Shown: positions 46,629-55,120, counted from the first letter of the stretch. The stretch is 64,000 nucleotides of DNA from Ricordea florida (GCA_949710005.1 OX453285.1:7549632-7613631); one strand, 5' to 3'. The notes: generated by a model not told the origin, from the letters alone. Made by a program: numbers and translations.

Positions 46629-47507
46629 CAAAGAGAAATACTACTCAGAAGTCAGTAATAACATTTGCTTTATTTTCAAATGATCGCATTGATCACTGAT
46701 AATATTGCAGAACCATCACTTTATAGTGACACTGGGTATATATTCTGTTGAAAATGCTAAACATAACTGCTAGATCAAGAAAATTTTCAATATTTTCACT
46801 GTTGCAATGATATCAGATCACATCGTTATAAATGATTGCTATCACAACTGCAACATTCTGTGTTGGGAATTTCTTCATAATGGAAACGCTATCTTTTTAT
46901 TACGAAAAAATACCTACTTACATTCTCTTGTAATCTGTTGCTTGTCTTCCGATTCCGTTTTTAGACTAACAGAATTATTTTCCAGAGACATCTCCAATCG
47001 CTGAAGTCGTTCCTACTCGGTTTCCCTTAAACTAAGTCGTTTTGCTAAATTTAGTACGCCAATATATGTCGTTATGTAATCGCTCACTCATTTCCTGTAT
47101 TTCTATCAATAACACACTCAGTTTCAAAACTAACTTGGTTGAATTCCTGGTCCTTTTCCCCGCTGTTTCATTTTCCCTTTTTTTTTCTGAGCGAGCAGTT
47201 GTTGTCTTTGCTGCGATGTTTGTTATTCTCCCTGCTGTCGTTTCTTTGAGTCATCCTTTTCGTGTGTTGATTTTCACGGTATTCGAACTTACTCGGCGAC
47301 GATCTCGAGCTAATCTTTCTTGAATATCTCGGATATCTTCTTGCTGGGATGTACTTCCAGGACGAGTGAAATCGGTTTCCACAAAATTTACATTACTTTC
47401 AAAAAAGCATCACCGAATTCCCAATGGCGGAAATTCAGCAGTTCTCAAATGCGCTACTATTGCCAGGTAACCACGCCTGCGAACGGACACCTTTAAAATA
47501 TAGATAT

Positions 47508-47580
<73 letters not shown>

Positions 47581-47660
47581 TAAAAACTCTCGGCTCGATT
47601 TACTCGGGCTTGCGAGCCACGTGGTCTGACCGGAACCGACACGATTAGTAACCTCGCTTC
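46493..47660. other. Rest of the insertion, unassigned
   Basis: Contains (TA)n at about 46,593-46,626 and 47,508-47,582. The minus strand between 47,440 and 47,000 has coding-like pieces (VETDFTRPGSTSQQEDIRDI) with stops, but no family is recognised. Confidence 0.4.
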
Positions 47661-47670
47661 GCGAGGAATA

Positions 47671-48273
47671 AACATGGAGATGGAATATCAGTGTATATCA
47701 AATGATTATTTAGCAAGAGAGGCTGTTGCGTCCTACAAAGCTGGGAAAGGATTCACGTATGAAAAAGTACTTCTTCACAAAACCTTTACAATCTCTGAGG
47801 CTAATGATGTTGTGATAAATCAGCATATTAATGTGCCAAGGAGATCTATGACTGTTATATTATGCCTTTTCACTGCCCCTCATGCAGAAGGTCTTAGGGA
47901 TTCTGAGATTTTTGCAAATCCAAGGATCACATCAGTCAAGATTGACATAGATGGAGTGCCCAACCAAGTTTATTTGAAAGGTATGATGGCGACTGATTTG
48001 TGGCAATCCATAATTAAGCGGGTTGGTCTTAGTGATTCAATTAAGGAATCTGACTTCTATACAGATAAGTTCGCTTTGTGGATTGATTTGAGGACTTATC
48101 CAGATAATGATATCCATGGAAATGGTTTGTATATTCATGCTACTCGTGATGGTGTGACTTTAGAAATTAAGAGAGAGAAGGTAGGAACTAGAGTTCTTAC
48201 ATGCCACATGTTTGTTGCTGCTGACGCCGTCATGACCATTGTTAATGGCGGTCTAAAGGAGATTAGATATTAG
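47671..48273 (+). pseudogene. Capsid-like protein (MCP candidate), C-terminal half
   Basis: Homology to the 59.7-kb copy resumes at the Asn codon at 47,671, just before MEMEY. Landmarks: INVPRRSMTVILCLF, FANPRITSVKIDIDG, SDFYTDKFALWIDLRTYPDN, HGNGLYIHATRDGV, ending ILNGGLKEIRY-like at 48,273. The frame is open, so the only damage to this gene is the insertion. A hairpin lies 13 nt after the stop. Confidence 0.72.
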
Positions 48274-48286
48274 GTTGCTGTATGTT

Positions 48287-48314
48287 TTTCTTCTCACGTT
48301 GTCATGAGAAGAAA
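48287..48314. terminator. Hairpin after capsid gene
   Basis: Arms TTTCTTCTCA and TGAGAAGAAA with an 8-nt loop, 13 nt past the capsid stop and before the ATPase ATG at 48,346. Confidence 0.6.
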
Positions 48315-48345
48315 CATTAATCTAAAGGAGTTAATGTATTGAGTA

Positions 48346-48977
48346 ATGATGAATGAACTCAAAGATATGATTCCATTCAATTGTATCATCACTGGTCCCA
48401 CGAATTGTGGAAAGACCCAATATATAGTGGAACAGCTTCAAGGCCACTATAGGGAAGTATTCGATTATATTGTGTTGATTTGTCCAACATATGCCCATAA
48501 CAAGACTTATAGAGGCTTTGCAAAGGGGACAAACGATTCTTTGTACTCTCACCAGATGCCAGTGATCATGACGAAATCAACAATTTGTTGATGGACTGCT
48601 CATCGTTCTTCTCAGATATGAATGCGCTCATAATATTGGATGATTGCGCCGTTTCAAAGGACCTGAAGAACAGGTCCAACAAATTCATCGATTTAGCCTT
48701 CTCTGGGAGACATATAGGGATATCAGTCTGGGTTCTCACTCAACAACTGACATCTATAGCCAAACCATTCCGTGAAAATGTAGCTTGTGTGGTCTCATTC
48801 CATAACCCATCACAAACGGCGATGAAGATGCTTTTCGAGGAATATGGCGGAGACCTGGATGCCGAAACTTGTAAAAAATACAAGAAGCATCTTATGAATG
48901 AAAAGTATGCCAGACTATGCTTCTCCCTTAGACATCCATTCCAAAATTATTTAGAGATACCGGCTCTTATGGCATAA
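48346..48977 (+). pseudogene. A32/FtsK-type genome-packaging ATPase with one frameshift
   Basis: The first frame (48,346-48,591) has Walker A GPTNCGKT (residues 17-24) and strand VLICPTYAHNKTY. The second frame (active from about 48,552 to 48,977) has Walker B ALIILDDCA, the sensor-like VWVLTQQLTSIAKPFREN and a C-terminal region. Together they form the usual length of Polinton packaging ATPases, which pump DNA into capsids. The two frames are offset by one base near 48,545-48,560, so the gene is broken or needs frameshifting. Stop 48,977 is followed directly by the next gene at 48,980. Confidence 0.85.
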
Positions 48978-48979
48978 TC

Positions 48980-49525
48980 ATGACAACTCCCGAAGATATC
49001 ATGAATGGTGAAACTGTTGTAAATGATCATCAATCAACACCAACCACTAGCGATGATGATTTGAAATCCAAAAGAGAAGAACTCTCAATACTAGCTTGTC
49101 TAGGCTCTACCAAGGAGTATCTTGGTATGCAAATGACCCTGGGGGATATCCATAAATTAACAGATAAGGATGTTGAGAAGTACTACAAGAGGTGTAAGAT
49201 GGTATCGGGTAGGAACATGGCTGAAGGACTAATAGATCCTCCTTTACATCTATTGGCCAGACTAGTCAATTGGTGCCTTAGTAGTTACGGTGGGATAGAT
49301 GAACCAGACGCTTTAGTAAGCGATTGGAAGAGCAACCAGTTGGTCAAGCAGTGGTTATCAGAAATGTCTGGTTCAGTAGTAGTAAAGGGTGGAGTAGTAT
49401 CTACATTACTAATAATAGCTATTACCACTCTCAAGCATATCAAGCTAAGAGATCCACCTCCAGCTACTACTACATTTTATGATCTAACTAATACAGATCA
49501 AGTTGGTGTTGACACTGTCTGGTAA
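48980..49525 (+). CDS. Polinton protein with C-terminal membrane segment, unknown
   Basis: 181 residues (MTTPEDIMNGETVVNDHQST). The soluble N-terminal two thirds includes EYLGMQMTLGDIHKLTDKDV and LHLLARLVNWCLSSYGG. It is followed by a hydrophobic helix VVSTLLIIAITTL near residues 140-153. Two bases separate it from the ATPase stop, so it is probably co-transcribed. The family is not recognised; a virion membrane or assembly role is a guess from position. Confidence 0.7.
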   Translation: MTTPEDIMNGETVVNDHQSTPTTSDDDLKSKREELSILACLGSTKEYLGMQMTLGDIHKLTDKDVEKYYKRCKMVSGRNMAEGLIDPPLHLLARLVNWCLSSYGGIDEPDALVSDWKSNQLVKQWLSEMSGSVVVKGGVVSTLLIIAITTLKHIKLRDPPPATTTFYDLTNTDQVGVDTVW

Positions 49526-49589
49526 AAATAAAAAAATTAAAAATTAAGTTGACCGTGCGATAGAAAGGTATACGAGACAAAAATCAGAC

Positions 49590-50507
49590 ATGTCAAAACC
49601 TATCTTGATCAGACCTTGTCATAAATTCAACTGGAGTAAGATCCTCATTGAAAAACAAAATCCCAATCAATGGGGTGGTGCTTACTCAAAAGTTTATTTC
49701 ATGGGTAAGAACAATGTCAAACGTCCAATATGCATTGAGATCCCTGAACAAAATGTTTGGGGTATTTCAGGTATATGGGATTTTGGACTCAATGAAAAAC
49801 AAAAGACCATGGACAACATACAAGGGCTACAATTTTCATACCCAATGACAAGTAGGGAGACTATGAAGCAGCCCACAGAGTCTGAAAGGTCTATTTTTGA
49901 AATTTTTGAGAAATTGAGGCATGTGGTGGCTACAGCTTTGAAGGGTGGATTTTCTAAAGCATCAAAGGCTACTAAAACCGCTTGTAAGAATGCTGGTCCT
50001 GACAATCTAATAGTGGCAGTGAAGCCCATATACAACTACACCAAAGATCCTAACAAGCCTCAAAGAGCCTATTTTAAGTTGAACACCAAAGATAAGGGTA
50101 AGAAGATGAAGTGTTGGACTAAGATCTATGACGCTGATGATACAGAACAAACATTTGACACATACATGGCAGATATGGGTGACACGCCTGACCTGAGTAC
50201 TGCTAAAATAATTCTGGATTTACAATACATCTACTGGGGGAGTCACAATAACACTCCACATGGTGCATCTATTGGATTACGTGTAAGAGAGGTTAAACTC
50301 ACACCAGTTAAGCGTGATGAAACCTCTTTCTTATTTGGTGATTTATCTGAAGAGGAGGATGATGATGAAGAGGAGGAGGAGGATAACGGCCATTCATTCT
50401 TGAAAGATGATGATGAGGAAGAGGAGCAGGAGGAGGAGGAGGAAGAGGATGAAGAGGAAGCGGCTAAGCCGACCCCAAGTAAGAAAAAGAAACACACTAA
50501 ATTTTAA
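49590..50507 (+). CDS. Candidate ssDNA-binding protein with acidic tail
   Basis: 305 residues. The N-terminal part is beta-rich (KRPICIEIPEQNVWGISGIW), then a basic helix (GGFSKASKATKTACKNAG), further strands (LIVAVKPIYNY; AKIILDLQYIYWGSHNN; GASIGLRVREVKLTPVKR), and an about 45-residue Asp/Glu tail ending in KKKKHTKF. The strand pattern and acidic tail recall viral ssDNA-binding proteins (DUF2738-like or phage SSBs). This is inference from texture; no definite motif is seen. It would be the expected partner of the protein-primed polymerase. Confidence 0.6.
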   Translation: MSKPILIRPCHKFNWSKILIEKQNPNQWGGAYSKVYFMGKNNVKRPICIEIPEQNVWGISGIWDFGLNEKQKTMDNIQGLQFSYPMTSRETMKQPTESERSIFEIFEKLRHVVATALKGGFSKASKATKTACKNAGPDNLIVAVKPIYNYTKDPNKPQRAYFKLNTKDKGKKMKCWTKIYDADDTEQTFDTYMADMGDTPDLSTAKIILDLQYIYWGSHNNTPHGASIGLRVREVKLTPVKRDETSFLFGDLSEEEDDDEEEEEDNGHSFLKDDDEEEEQEEEEEEDEEEAAKPTPSKKKKHTKF

Positions 50508-50518
50508 TATTTGAAGTT

Positions 50519-50541
50519 TCCTAGTATCCATCTTACTAGGA
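50519..50541. terminator. Gene-junction hairpin (first of a duplicated pair)
   Basis: Arms TCCTAGTA / TACTAGGA, 7-nt loop TCCATCT, starting 11 nt after the upstream stop and running into the AGACTTAAAGGT motif. Confidence 0.6.
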
Positions 50542-50552
50542 GACTTAAAGGT
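50541..50552 (+). promoter_or_regulatory. Late-region motif AGACTTAAAGGT
   Basis: Ends 21 nt before the ATG at 50,574. Same motif, allowing small changes, before six other genes of the late block; proposed initiation signal. Confidence 0.55.
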
Positions 50553-50573
50553 TACAATAGATTAACTCATAAC

Positions 50574-51014
50574 ATGTCTGAACAAGAAGTGCAAACTACT
50601 GAACAAATCACTAAAGACTCTGTTGTTGAAGAAAATAATAAGAAAGTCACGCATGGGTATGTCAAGCCGCAGGATAAGGGGGATATACACATATACTTGT
50701 TATCGAAAGATGATGAGGAAGTAAATAATACAACGCTAGAGACTTGTAATTGCACTAATCTAACAAAAGCATTAACCAACATAGTTGGAAAGATAAGAAA
50801 GGATAGGAGAGTGAAGGTTGCCCCTTTCATATTACATGATAATGGGTGTATATACTTTCGCTTCGAATTGGAAAATGATGAGGGTGAGAGGGAAGTAAAG
50901 TATATATTATTTAGAGATGGGGAGGAAGTGAAACATACAGCGCTAAAGAACTTAATAAAAACATTAACAATTGTAGCTTCAGTTGCAACTATAGTTGGAT
51001 TTTTAATTTGGTGA
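50574..51014 (+). CDS. Polinton C-tail-anchored membrane protein, unknown
   Basis: The start at 50,574 (MSEQEVQTTEQITKDSVVEE) is preferred over upstream non-ATG codons because the same leader and ACATGTCTGAA context precede the next gene's MSE start. 146 residues, with a central beta-like region (IYFRFELENDEGEREVKYIL) and a C-terminal hydrophobic anchor (LTIVASVATIVGFLIW). The N-terminus resembles the next protein (MSE..TQVEQIT), so these may be old duplicates. Unknown function; a membrane-associated virion protein is plausible. Confidence 0.7.
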   Translation: MSEQEVQTTEQITKDSVVEENNKKVTHGYVKPQDKGDIHIYLLSKDDEEVNNTTLETCNCTNLTKALTNIVGKIRKDRRVKVAPFILHDNGCIYFRFELENDEGEREVKYILFRDGEEVKHTALKNLIKTLTIVASVATIVGFLIW

Positions 51015-51030
51015 TAGAAAATGTTTAGTT

Positions 51031-51053
51031 TCCTAGTATACCTCTTACTAGGA
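51031..51053. terminator. Gene-junction hairpin (second of pair)
   Basis: Arms TCCTAGTA / TACTAGGA with 7-nt loop TACCTCT, 16 nt after the stop at 51,014. Confidence 0.6.
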
Positions 51054-51064
51054 GACTTAAAGGT
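51053..51064 (+). promoter_or_regulatory. Late-region motif AGACTTAAAGGT, second copy
   Basis: Exact copy of 50,541-50,552, ending 21 nt before the ATG at 51,086. Confidence 0.55.
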
Positions 51065-51085
51065 AATATTATGTTAACTCATAAC

Positions 51086-51520
51086 ATGTCTGAAGATACA
51101 ACCCAGGTTGAGCAGATCACTAGAGAGCCTTCTGTCAAAACAAAGGTCAAAGACCCCAAGAGAGTTCAGGCTGGTAAAACGTTATCAGAAAAGAACAAGA
51201 GGGCCAGAGAGGCTTTGAAACGTGAAGAGGAAAGGGAGAAGAAGGAAAGGGAAGAGAGTGAAAAGGAAGAGGAGAAGGGTGGTTCTGTTGGTGGAAGGGG
51301 TGACTGGATACCAAAATATATGTCATCCCAAACCATTATCCTGACCATAGGTGCAATTGGCCTCGCCGCCTATGCCTTATTCATAAACTATAGAGATAGG
51401 ATAGCTGATATGCATGTGCCAACACTATTCAATCCACCACCACAGCCCAGAGTCATAGAAAGTCAGCCCGTGGTCAACAACAACACAGAGGAAAACGGCT
51501 TAAAAGATGATCTGTTGTGA
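51086..51520 (+). CDS. Polinton single-pass membrane protein with charged N-domain
   Basis: The start at 51,086 (MSEDTTQVEQITREPSVKTK) matches the paralogous leader; an ATG at 51,071 would add five residues. 144 residues: a Lys/Glu-rich helical stretch (KREEEREKKEREESEKEEEK), one membrane helix (IILTIGAIGLAAYALFI) and a short Pro/Asn-rich tail. No family recognised. Overlaps the motif for the next gene. Confidence 0.7.
   Translation: MSEDTTQVEQITREPSVKTKVKDPKRVQAGKTLSEKNKRAREALKREEEREKKEREESEKEEEKGGSVGGRGDWIPKYMSSQTIILTIGAIGLAAYALFINYRDRIADMHVPTLFNPPPQPRVIESQPVVNNNTEENGLKDDLL
51497..51508 (+). promoter_or_regulatory. Late-region motif GGCTTAAAAGAT
   Basis: Lies inside the 3' end of the upstream gene, 18 nt before ATG 51,527. 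Confidence 0.45.
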
Positions 51521-51526
51521 TCATAA

Positions 51527-51748
51527 ATGGCTGAGAATAAGCTCGTAAATACAGCTATTGACTCTACAGTGCTCGTTGGATTGGCAACCGGGATGAACTG
51601 GCTGGTCAAAAAGTTTCTCAAGGAGTCATTAATCGGTGACCCATCGACCAATATCATGAACTTTGTTAAATTGGTGCTTATACTGATTATAGCTATATAT
51701 GTCAAAATCTATTTAGAGGACAAGAAGATAATACCCACAAGCGTTTGA
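51527..51748 (+). CDS. Small Polinton membrane protein (73 aa)
   Basis: MAENKLVNTAIDSTVLVGLA with an amphipathic region and a hydrophobic helix FVKLVLILIIAIYVKIYL near residues 47-64, then a short basic tail. Its stop is two bases before the next ATG. Unknown family; part of the compact membrane-protein cluster. Confidence 0.65.
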   Translation: MAENKLVNTAIDSTVLVGLATGMNWLVKKFLKESLIGDPSTNIMNFVKLVLILIIAIYVKIYLEDKKIIPTSV

Positions 51749-51750
51749 AT

Positions 51751-52125
51751 ATGGAAGACAATGTTTATAATCAACTTGCCAAATATCAATACCTGTATGC
51801 GTTAAGGACACATATTCAAGATTCAATGGTTGCTACATTTAGCAACAATAGAGAACTTAAAATTAAAGATATGCCAAGTACTATTGAAGAGTTATTCAAA
51901 TGGTATTATACGGGAGATAATCGATACCATAACCAGTATGGTGAGCCTCAATTGGAAGATTTCATTTCGAAATACAAAGATATAGCCTCAAAATCTCAAA
52001 GCCACCTACCACACCCATTAACATCCTTTACGTTTGGAATGCTGTCAACCATCATAATAATGTATCCATTCTTGAAACTTTTCAAGAATGACAAGAAATT
52101 TGACCCTAAAAATTCAAAGTGTTGA
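51751..52125 (+). CDS. Polinton protein with C-terminal membrane segment
   Basis: The start at 51,751 (MEDNVYNQLAKYQYLYALRT) gives 124 residues. A helical N-terminus, a WYYTGDNRYHNQYGEPQLED core that I associate with uncharacterised proteins of cnidarian Polintons, and a hydrophobic segment MLSTIIIMYPFLKLF followed by Lys-rich end. Function unknown. Confidence 0.7.
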   Translation: MEDNVYNQLAKYQYLYALRTHIQDSMVATFSNNRELKIKDMPSTIEELFKWYYTGDNRYHNQYGEPQLEDFISKYKDIASKSQSHLPHPLTSFTFGMLSTIIIMYPFLKLFKNDKKFDPKNSKC

Positions 52126-52182
52126 TTTTGTGTCAATGCGCATGCGCTGAAATTGTTTAAGAATAAAATAACAAGTGTATAA

Positions 52183-52587
52183 ATGGCGACTATAGCAATC
52201 ATGCTTGGAGGGGCAGTCCTCAATGCAACAGCCTTCATTGGTGGAAATTATTTAGCAAAGGTCATTAGCGGTTCATTTTCAGATGAACTCGAACTTGAAA
52301 GGGAAAGGCATGACAAGGCAATAGAGAAGTATCAAAAAGATTATGCTGCTTACCAAAAGAAACGAATGGCTCTTATTGACTTTATTAATCGTAGGAAGGA
52401 TGATAAGAATCAAGCCTCTGAGAACATATCAAAGACAGATGAAGCGCTGAGATTATACAATCAAATGGGCAATCCCCCCAAATTCTCTGACTATTACCGA
52501 CCCAATTCAGATCAAAAGACTGGAGAAATGGTTTATGTTTCTGGTGGAATGTTAGCCTTGGGATATATTGCCAGCAAGTGGATATAA
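52183..52587 (+). CDS. Polinton protein with two hydrophobic ends and central coiled coil
   Basis: 134 residues: hydrophobic Gly/Ala-rich start (MATIAIMLGGAVLNATAFIG), central charged helix (ELERERHDKAIEKYQKDYAA), a LYNQMGNPPKFSDYY element and a hydrophobic Gly-rich end (YVSGGMLALGYIASKW). The same architecture is common in cnidarian Polinton-like loci, uncharacterised. Possibly a virion membrane or vertex component (inference). Confidence 0.7.
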   Translation: MATIAIMLGGAVLNATAFIGGNYLAKVISGSFSDELELERERHDKAIEKYQKDYAAYQKKRMALIDFINRRKDDKNQASENISKTDEALRLYNQMGNPPKFSDYYRPNSDQKTGEMVYVSGGMLALGYIASKWI

Positions 52588-52648
52588 TATGGGACCCAAA
52601 CGAGACTTTTGAAATCAATTTAGAAAGTTGCCATATTCAACTTCAAAT

Positions 52649-53608
52649 ATGGCAACTGCTTATGATCCCGATACTAATCTAGATCCAACTAAACTAAATG
52701 AGCCAGGTGATGATGATGGAGGTTATGATGATGGGGATGATACACTTTATTTGAGCCCAATCACAAAGACATCAACCACTCGTCCAATTGACCCTTATGA
52801 TGAAGAGGAGGAAACCTCGTTTGGTGGTATTGATGAAACTCGACCCTTATTGATAGAAGAGATGGAAATAGAACAAGATGAAGCCTGGGCTAAGATTAGA
52901 TCAAGATTCCCCAAAGTTGATACTTCAAAGTTTACAGCTAAACTTAATGAATACAAGCAAGTAGTTGTGAAATTGTTTAGGAAAGGATCAAAACCTCATG
53001 TGTTATTCAAAGGTGATGATGAATTGAATGACAAATTGCCAGATACCATCAAAAATAGTCTAGGCCCAAGAGCAGAAGAAGTTGTGGAAGCTAATGATGG
53101 TGAGATATCAAAGAGAGAGACCATCATCTCCAAAAAGAAGGAGGAACTAAGATTCCATAGGGATAAGCCGCTGAAGACCCCAGAGGAAAGCAGCCAAATA
53201 GAAACTCTGGAGAGGGAAATCGGTGAGCAGGAGGAGGAGATAGCCAATCTGGAAAGTGAGAATGAGAGAATACAGGAACGAATGTCATTGCGGGATCGTG
53301 TGAAGGCCATCTTCAAGAAATACGGATTCACAGTCTTTGCTGTCATGAGTGCCGTTGGAGTGGTCATTGGTGTTATAGTCTCCAATCTATCCAAAGGGCT
53401 ATCGAAATTGGGCAAAGGCGTTGGTGATGGGCTAAAAACCCTTGGGAAGAAACTTGGTGAATTATTGCCTGGGATGGTGGGCGCTATTGTAAGCTTTTTA
53501 TTCAAGACTGCTGGAGAGGTCATTTCATTCCTGGGTAAACATGCTTGGCTGTTAATAATGGCGGTTGTGCTTTACTTCATAGAAGAGTTAAAAAGAAAAC
53601 GTAAATGA
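52649..53608 (+). CDS. Polinton large coiled-coil membrane protein
   Basis: The start at 52,649 (MATAYDPDTNLDPTKLNEPG) gives 319 residues. An acidic N-terminus, a long coiled coil (about 150-220: SQIETLEREIGEQEEEIANL), a conserved RDRVKAIFKKYGFTVFAVMS helix, then Gly-rich amphipathic repeats (LSKLGKGVGDGLKTLGKKLG) and a terminal membrane helix (WLLIMAVVLYFIEEL). Amphipathic Gly repeats between membrane helices suggest membrane insertion or lysis during entry, but no known domain is assigned. Its stop overlaps the next ATG by four bases. Confidence 0.7.
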   Translation: MATAYDPDTNLDPTKLNEPGDDDGGYDDGDDTLYLSPITKTSTTRPIDPYDEEEETSFGGIDETRPLLIEEMEIEQDEAWAKIRSRFPKVDTSKFTAKLNEYKQVVVKLFRKGSKPHVLFKGDDELNDKLPDTIKNSLGPRAEEVVEANDGEISKRETIISKKKEELRFHRDKPLKTPEESSQIETLEREIGEQEEEIANLESENERIQERMSLRDRVKAIFKKYGFTVFAVMSAVGVVIGVIVSNLSKGLSKLGKGVGDGLKTLGKKLGELLPGMVGAIVSFLFKTAGEVISFLGKHAWLLIMAVVLYFIEELKRKRK

Positions 53609-53793
53609 ATCAAATGAAGACTTACTGTGTCAAAGAGAAAAAGCTAACTGATTGTGTGCCTGGTAGTGAAACCTTTACTAAAACATCCAAAGGAAGGCCG
53701 ATGATGAAGTGTAAATGTTCCAGCTGTGGCATCATCAAAACTCGATTCCTCTCATATGCTGATTATAGAAATTTAAAGGTGACTAAGGAGTAA
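53605..53793 (+). CDS. Small zinc-ribbon protein (DUF5679-like)
   Basis: 62 residues (the second Met, MKTYCVKEKK, is an equally good start). Pattern YC..., GSETFTKTSKGRPMMKCKCS, C-x2-C in CSSCG, resembling the DUF5679 ribbon of large DNA viruses (YCVKC...NGRP...C..CG). The first CxxC is altered to YCVKE with a later Cys. The ATGA overlap with the upstream gene indicates coupled expression. Confidence 0.6.
   Translation: MNQMKTYCVKEKKLTDCVPGSETFTKTSKGRPMMKCKCSSCGIIKTRFLSYADYRNLKVTKE
53771..53780 (+). promoter_or_regulatory. Late-region motif ATTTAAAGGT
   Basis: Within the end of the zinc-ribbon gene, 22 nt before the ATG at 53,803. Confidence 0.45.
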
Positions 53794-53802
53794 TCAAACA
53801 AA

Positions 53803-54432
53803 ATGTTGAGCATTACTATGTATGAGTCTGAAACTAGGGTGTATTTGGATCCCCCATTGGAAAAGATTCGGGAGATACAACTCCTCGATTGTATTATACC
53901 CAAACGATTGGTCAACTTCAAGGATCGACAGGGCTTTCTCAAGGAGGATCGACCCATCATAATAATTCAATCCGGTACATACTCTCTACGTGATATACAC
54001 ACAATCTTTCTGAACGATACGGATAATGCCAAGCTATCAATCATTGAGACTGACACTGTTGATTACCTGTATTCCAACAAGAGTTTCAACATTAAACTTA
54101 CGAGAGGGTTACAAGTTGCTCTTGGGGTGCCTGAAACCATAACCCCTGGAAAGTTGTACCCCATAAATATACAGATTAAGGAGCCACTGAGACTTATGTG
54201 TAGTATAGTGGACAATAAGTCGTCATATATGAATAAGACTCAATCTGGAGAACCCGTGAAACTCTCCCCCTCCCACCTCCTTGCCAACATACCATCACAG
54301 GATTATCCAGCCATTCCAGCTCAAAAACATAAGAGCCCCATAGACCACTTCGATTTAAGCATCCTCGACATTGGATGGAAGAAACTTGATCTGAAGGGTT
54401 CTCCCATCACTTTCAGTTTACGATTTAGATAA
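53803..54432 (+). CDS. Penton-like minor capsid protein candidate
   Basis: 209 residues of beta-rich sequence without membrane segments. The N-terminal MLSITMYESETRVYLDPPLE, KIREIQLLDCIIPKRLVNF, the middle SGTYSLRDIHTIFL and a LGVPETI (LGF-type) turn, and the C-terminal HLLANIP...PIDHFDLSILD and SPITFSLRFR, follow the strand order of the single jelly-roll minor capsid (penton) proteins of Polintons. Position among late genes agrees. Assignment is by pattern; structure prediction would settle it. Confidence 0.6.
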   Translation: MLSITMYESETRVYLDPPLEKIREIQLLDCIIPKRLVNFKDRQGFLKEDRPIIIIQSGTYSLRDIHTIFLNDTDNAKLSIIETDTVDYLYSNKSFNIKLTRGLQVALGVPETITPGKLYPINIQIKEPLRLMCSIVDNKSSYMNKTQSGEPVKLSPSHLLANIPSQDYPAIPAQKHKSPIDHFDLSILDIGWKKLDLKGSPITFSLRFR

Positions 54433-54433
54433 C

Positions 54434-54444
54434 ATCTTAAAAGT
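54434..54444 (+). promoter_or_regulatory. Late-region motif ATCTTAAAAGT
   Basis: Just after the penton-like stop, 19 nt before ATG 54,464. Confidence 0.5.
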
Positions 54445-54463
54445 AAGTGATAATCATTCCAAA

Positions 54464-55081
54464 ATGGGTAAATATAAGAAAATATATCCCAACTTAGAGG
54501 CTACTGCCCCTCCTGCACCTCCCCCAACCCCCACTGATGGACCATCATTCAGGCTTCAGCAATGTTGTGATGCTTTGAATAAGCTAAAGTCTGAATTAAG
54601 CCACTATGAGACAGTACTCAAAAAATACAACCGATCCAAGGGTGTACTAATGAATGCAAGCTCGACCTGTGGTATATTGTCTTGCGTTTTGGCAGCTGGT
54701 GGATTGGGCACATCTCTTAGTGGAGTCGGAATCATTGCATCTGTACCATTGGGTGTAGTGAGTGGTGTATTTGTGTGTGCATCCATAGCATGTCAACAAA
54801 TATCCAAGAATCTGTCCAAGAAAGCTGTGAAGCACCAAAACACCATCACACTAGCCAAATCCAAGATAAACACCATTGAAGACCTGGTTTCCAAAGCCCT
54901 TCGTGACAATAAGATCTCTGATGAGCAGTTCTCGTTGATCATAGAAGAACTCAAGAACTTCGAAAAGCTCAAGGCTGAAATAAGGGCTAAAGCTCAAAAA
55001 AATATGAATGGAGAGGACCCATTGGTGTTGAGGCAGAGAGTACGCAAAGAAATACTCAAAGAACTAAAAGGAGGGCCATAA
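54464..55081 (+). CDS. Polinton membrane protein with YPNL and Pro-rich N-terminus
   Basis: 205 residues. The N-terminus MGKYKKIYPNLEATAPPAPP holds a YPxL-type sequence (residues 8-11) and a Pro-rich run. A helical Cys-containing region, a long Gly/Ser/Val hydrophobic stretch (about 65-110: GGLGTSLSGVGIIASVPLGV) and a C-terminal helical domain (DEQFSLIIEELKNFEKLKAE) follow. Similar uncharacterised proteins occur with cnidarian Polintons. YPxL motifs recruit ALIX in enveloped viruses; whether that applies here is speculative. Confidence 0.7.
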   Translation: MGKYKKIYPNLEATAPPAPPPTPTDGPSFRLQQCCDALNKLKSELSHYETVLKKYNRSKGVLMNASSTCGILSCVLAAGGLGTSLSGVGIIASVPLGVVSGVFVCASIACQQISKNLSKKAVKHQNTITLAKSKINTIEDLVSKALRDNKISDEQFSLIIEELKNFEKLKAEIRAKAQKNMNGEDPLVLRQRVRKEILKELKGGP

Positions 55082-55120
55082 CTATAATTTATGAACACAA
55101 CAAATACTAGTGCTAATAGA

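Larger units (their letters stand above)
43284..47670. mobile_element. 4.4-kb composite insertion splitting the capsid gene
   Basis: Interrupts a frame that is continuous in the paralogue. Near its edges, CCTCGCGAAGC (about 43,306) and its complement GCTTCGCGAGG (about 47,656) form short inverted ends; the right one is itself a hairpin. It contains AT-rich diverged duplications, the truncated Penelope-like element and (TA)n tracts. Exact boundaries and target duplication are not resolved, and more than one insertion event is likely. Confidence 0.65.

Noticed and set aside
47424-47675. Tyr/Ile repeat frames
   Set aside because: Produced by the (TA)n tract in the insertion.
50243-50497. Ser-rich minus-strand frame opposite the acidic tail
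   Set aside because: Mirror of GAA/GAT/GAG codons encoding Asp/Glu on the + strand.
52996-53523. 175-residue minus-strand frame
   Set aside because: Antisense of the coiled-coil membrane protein gene; no independent signal.
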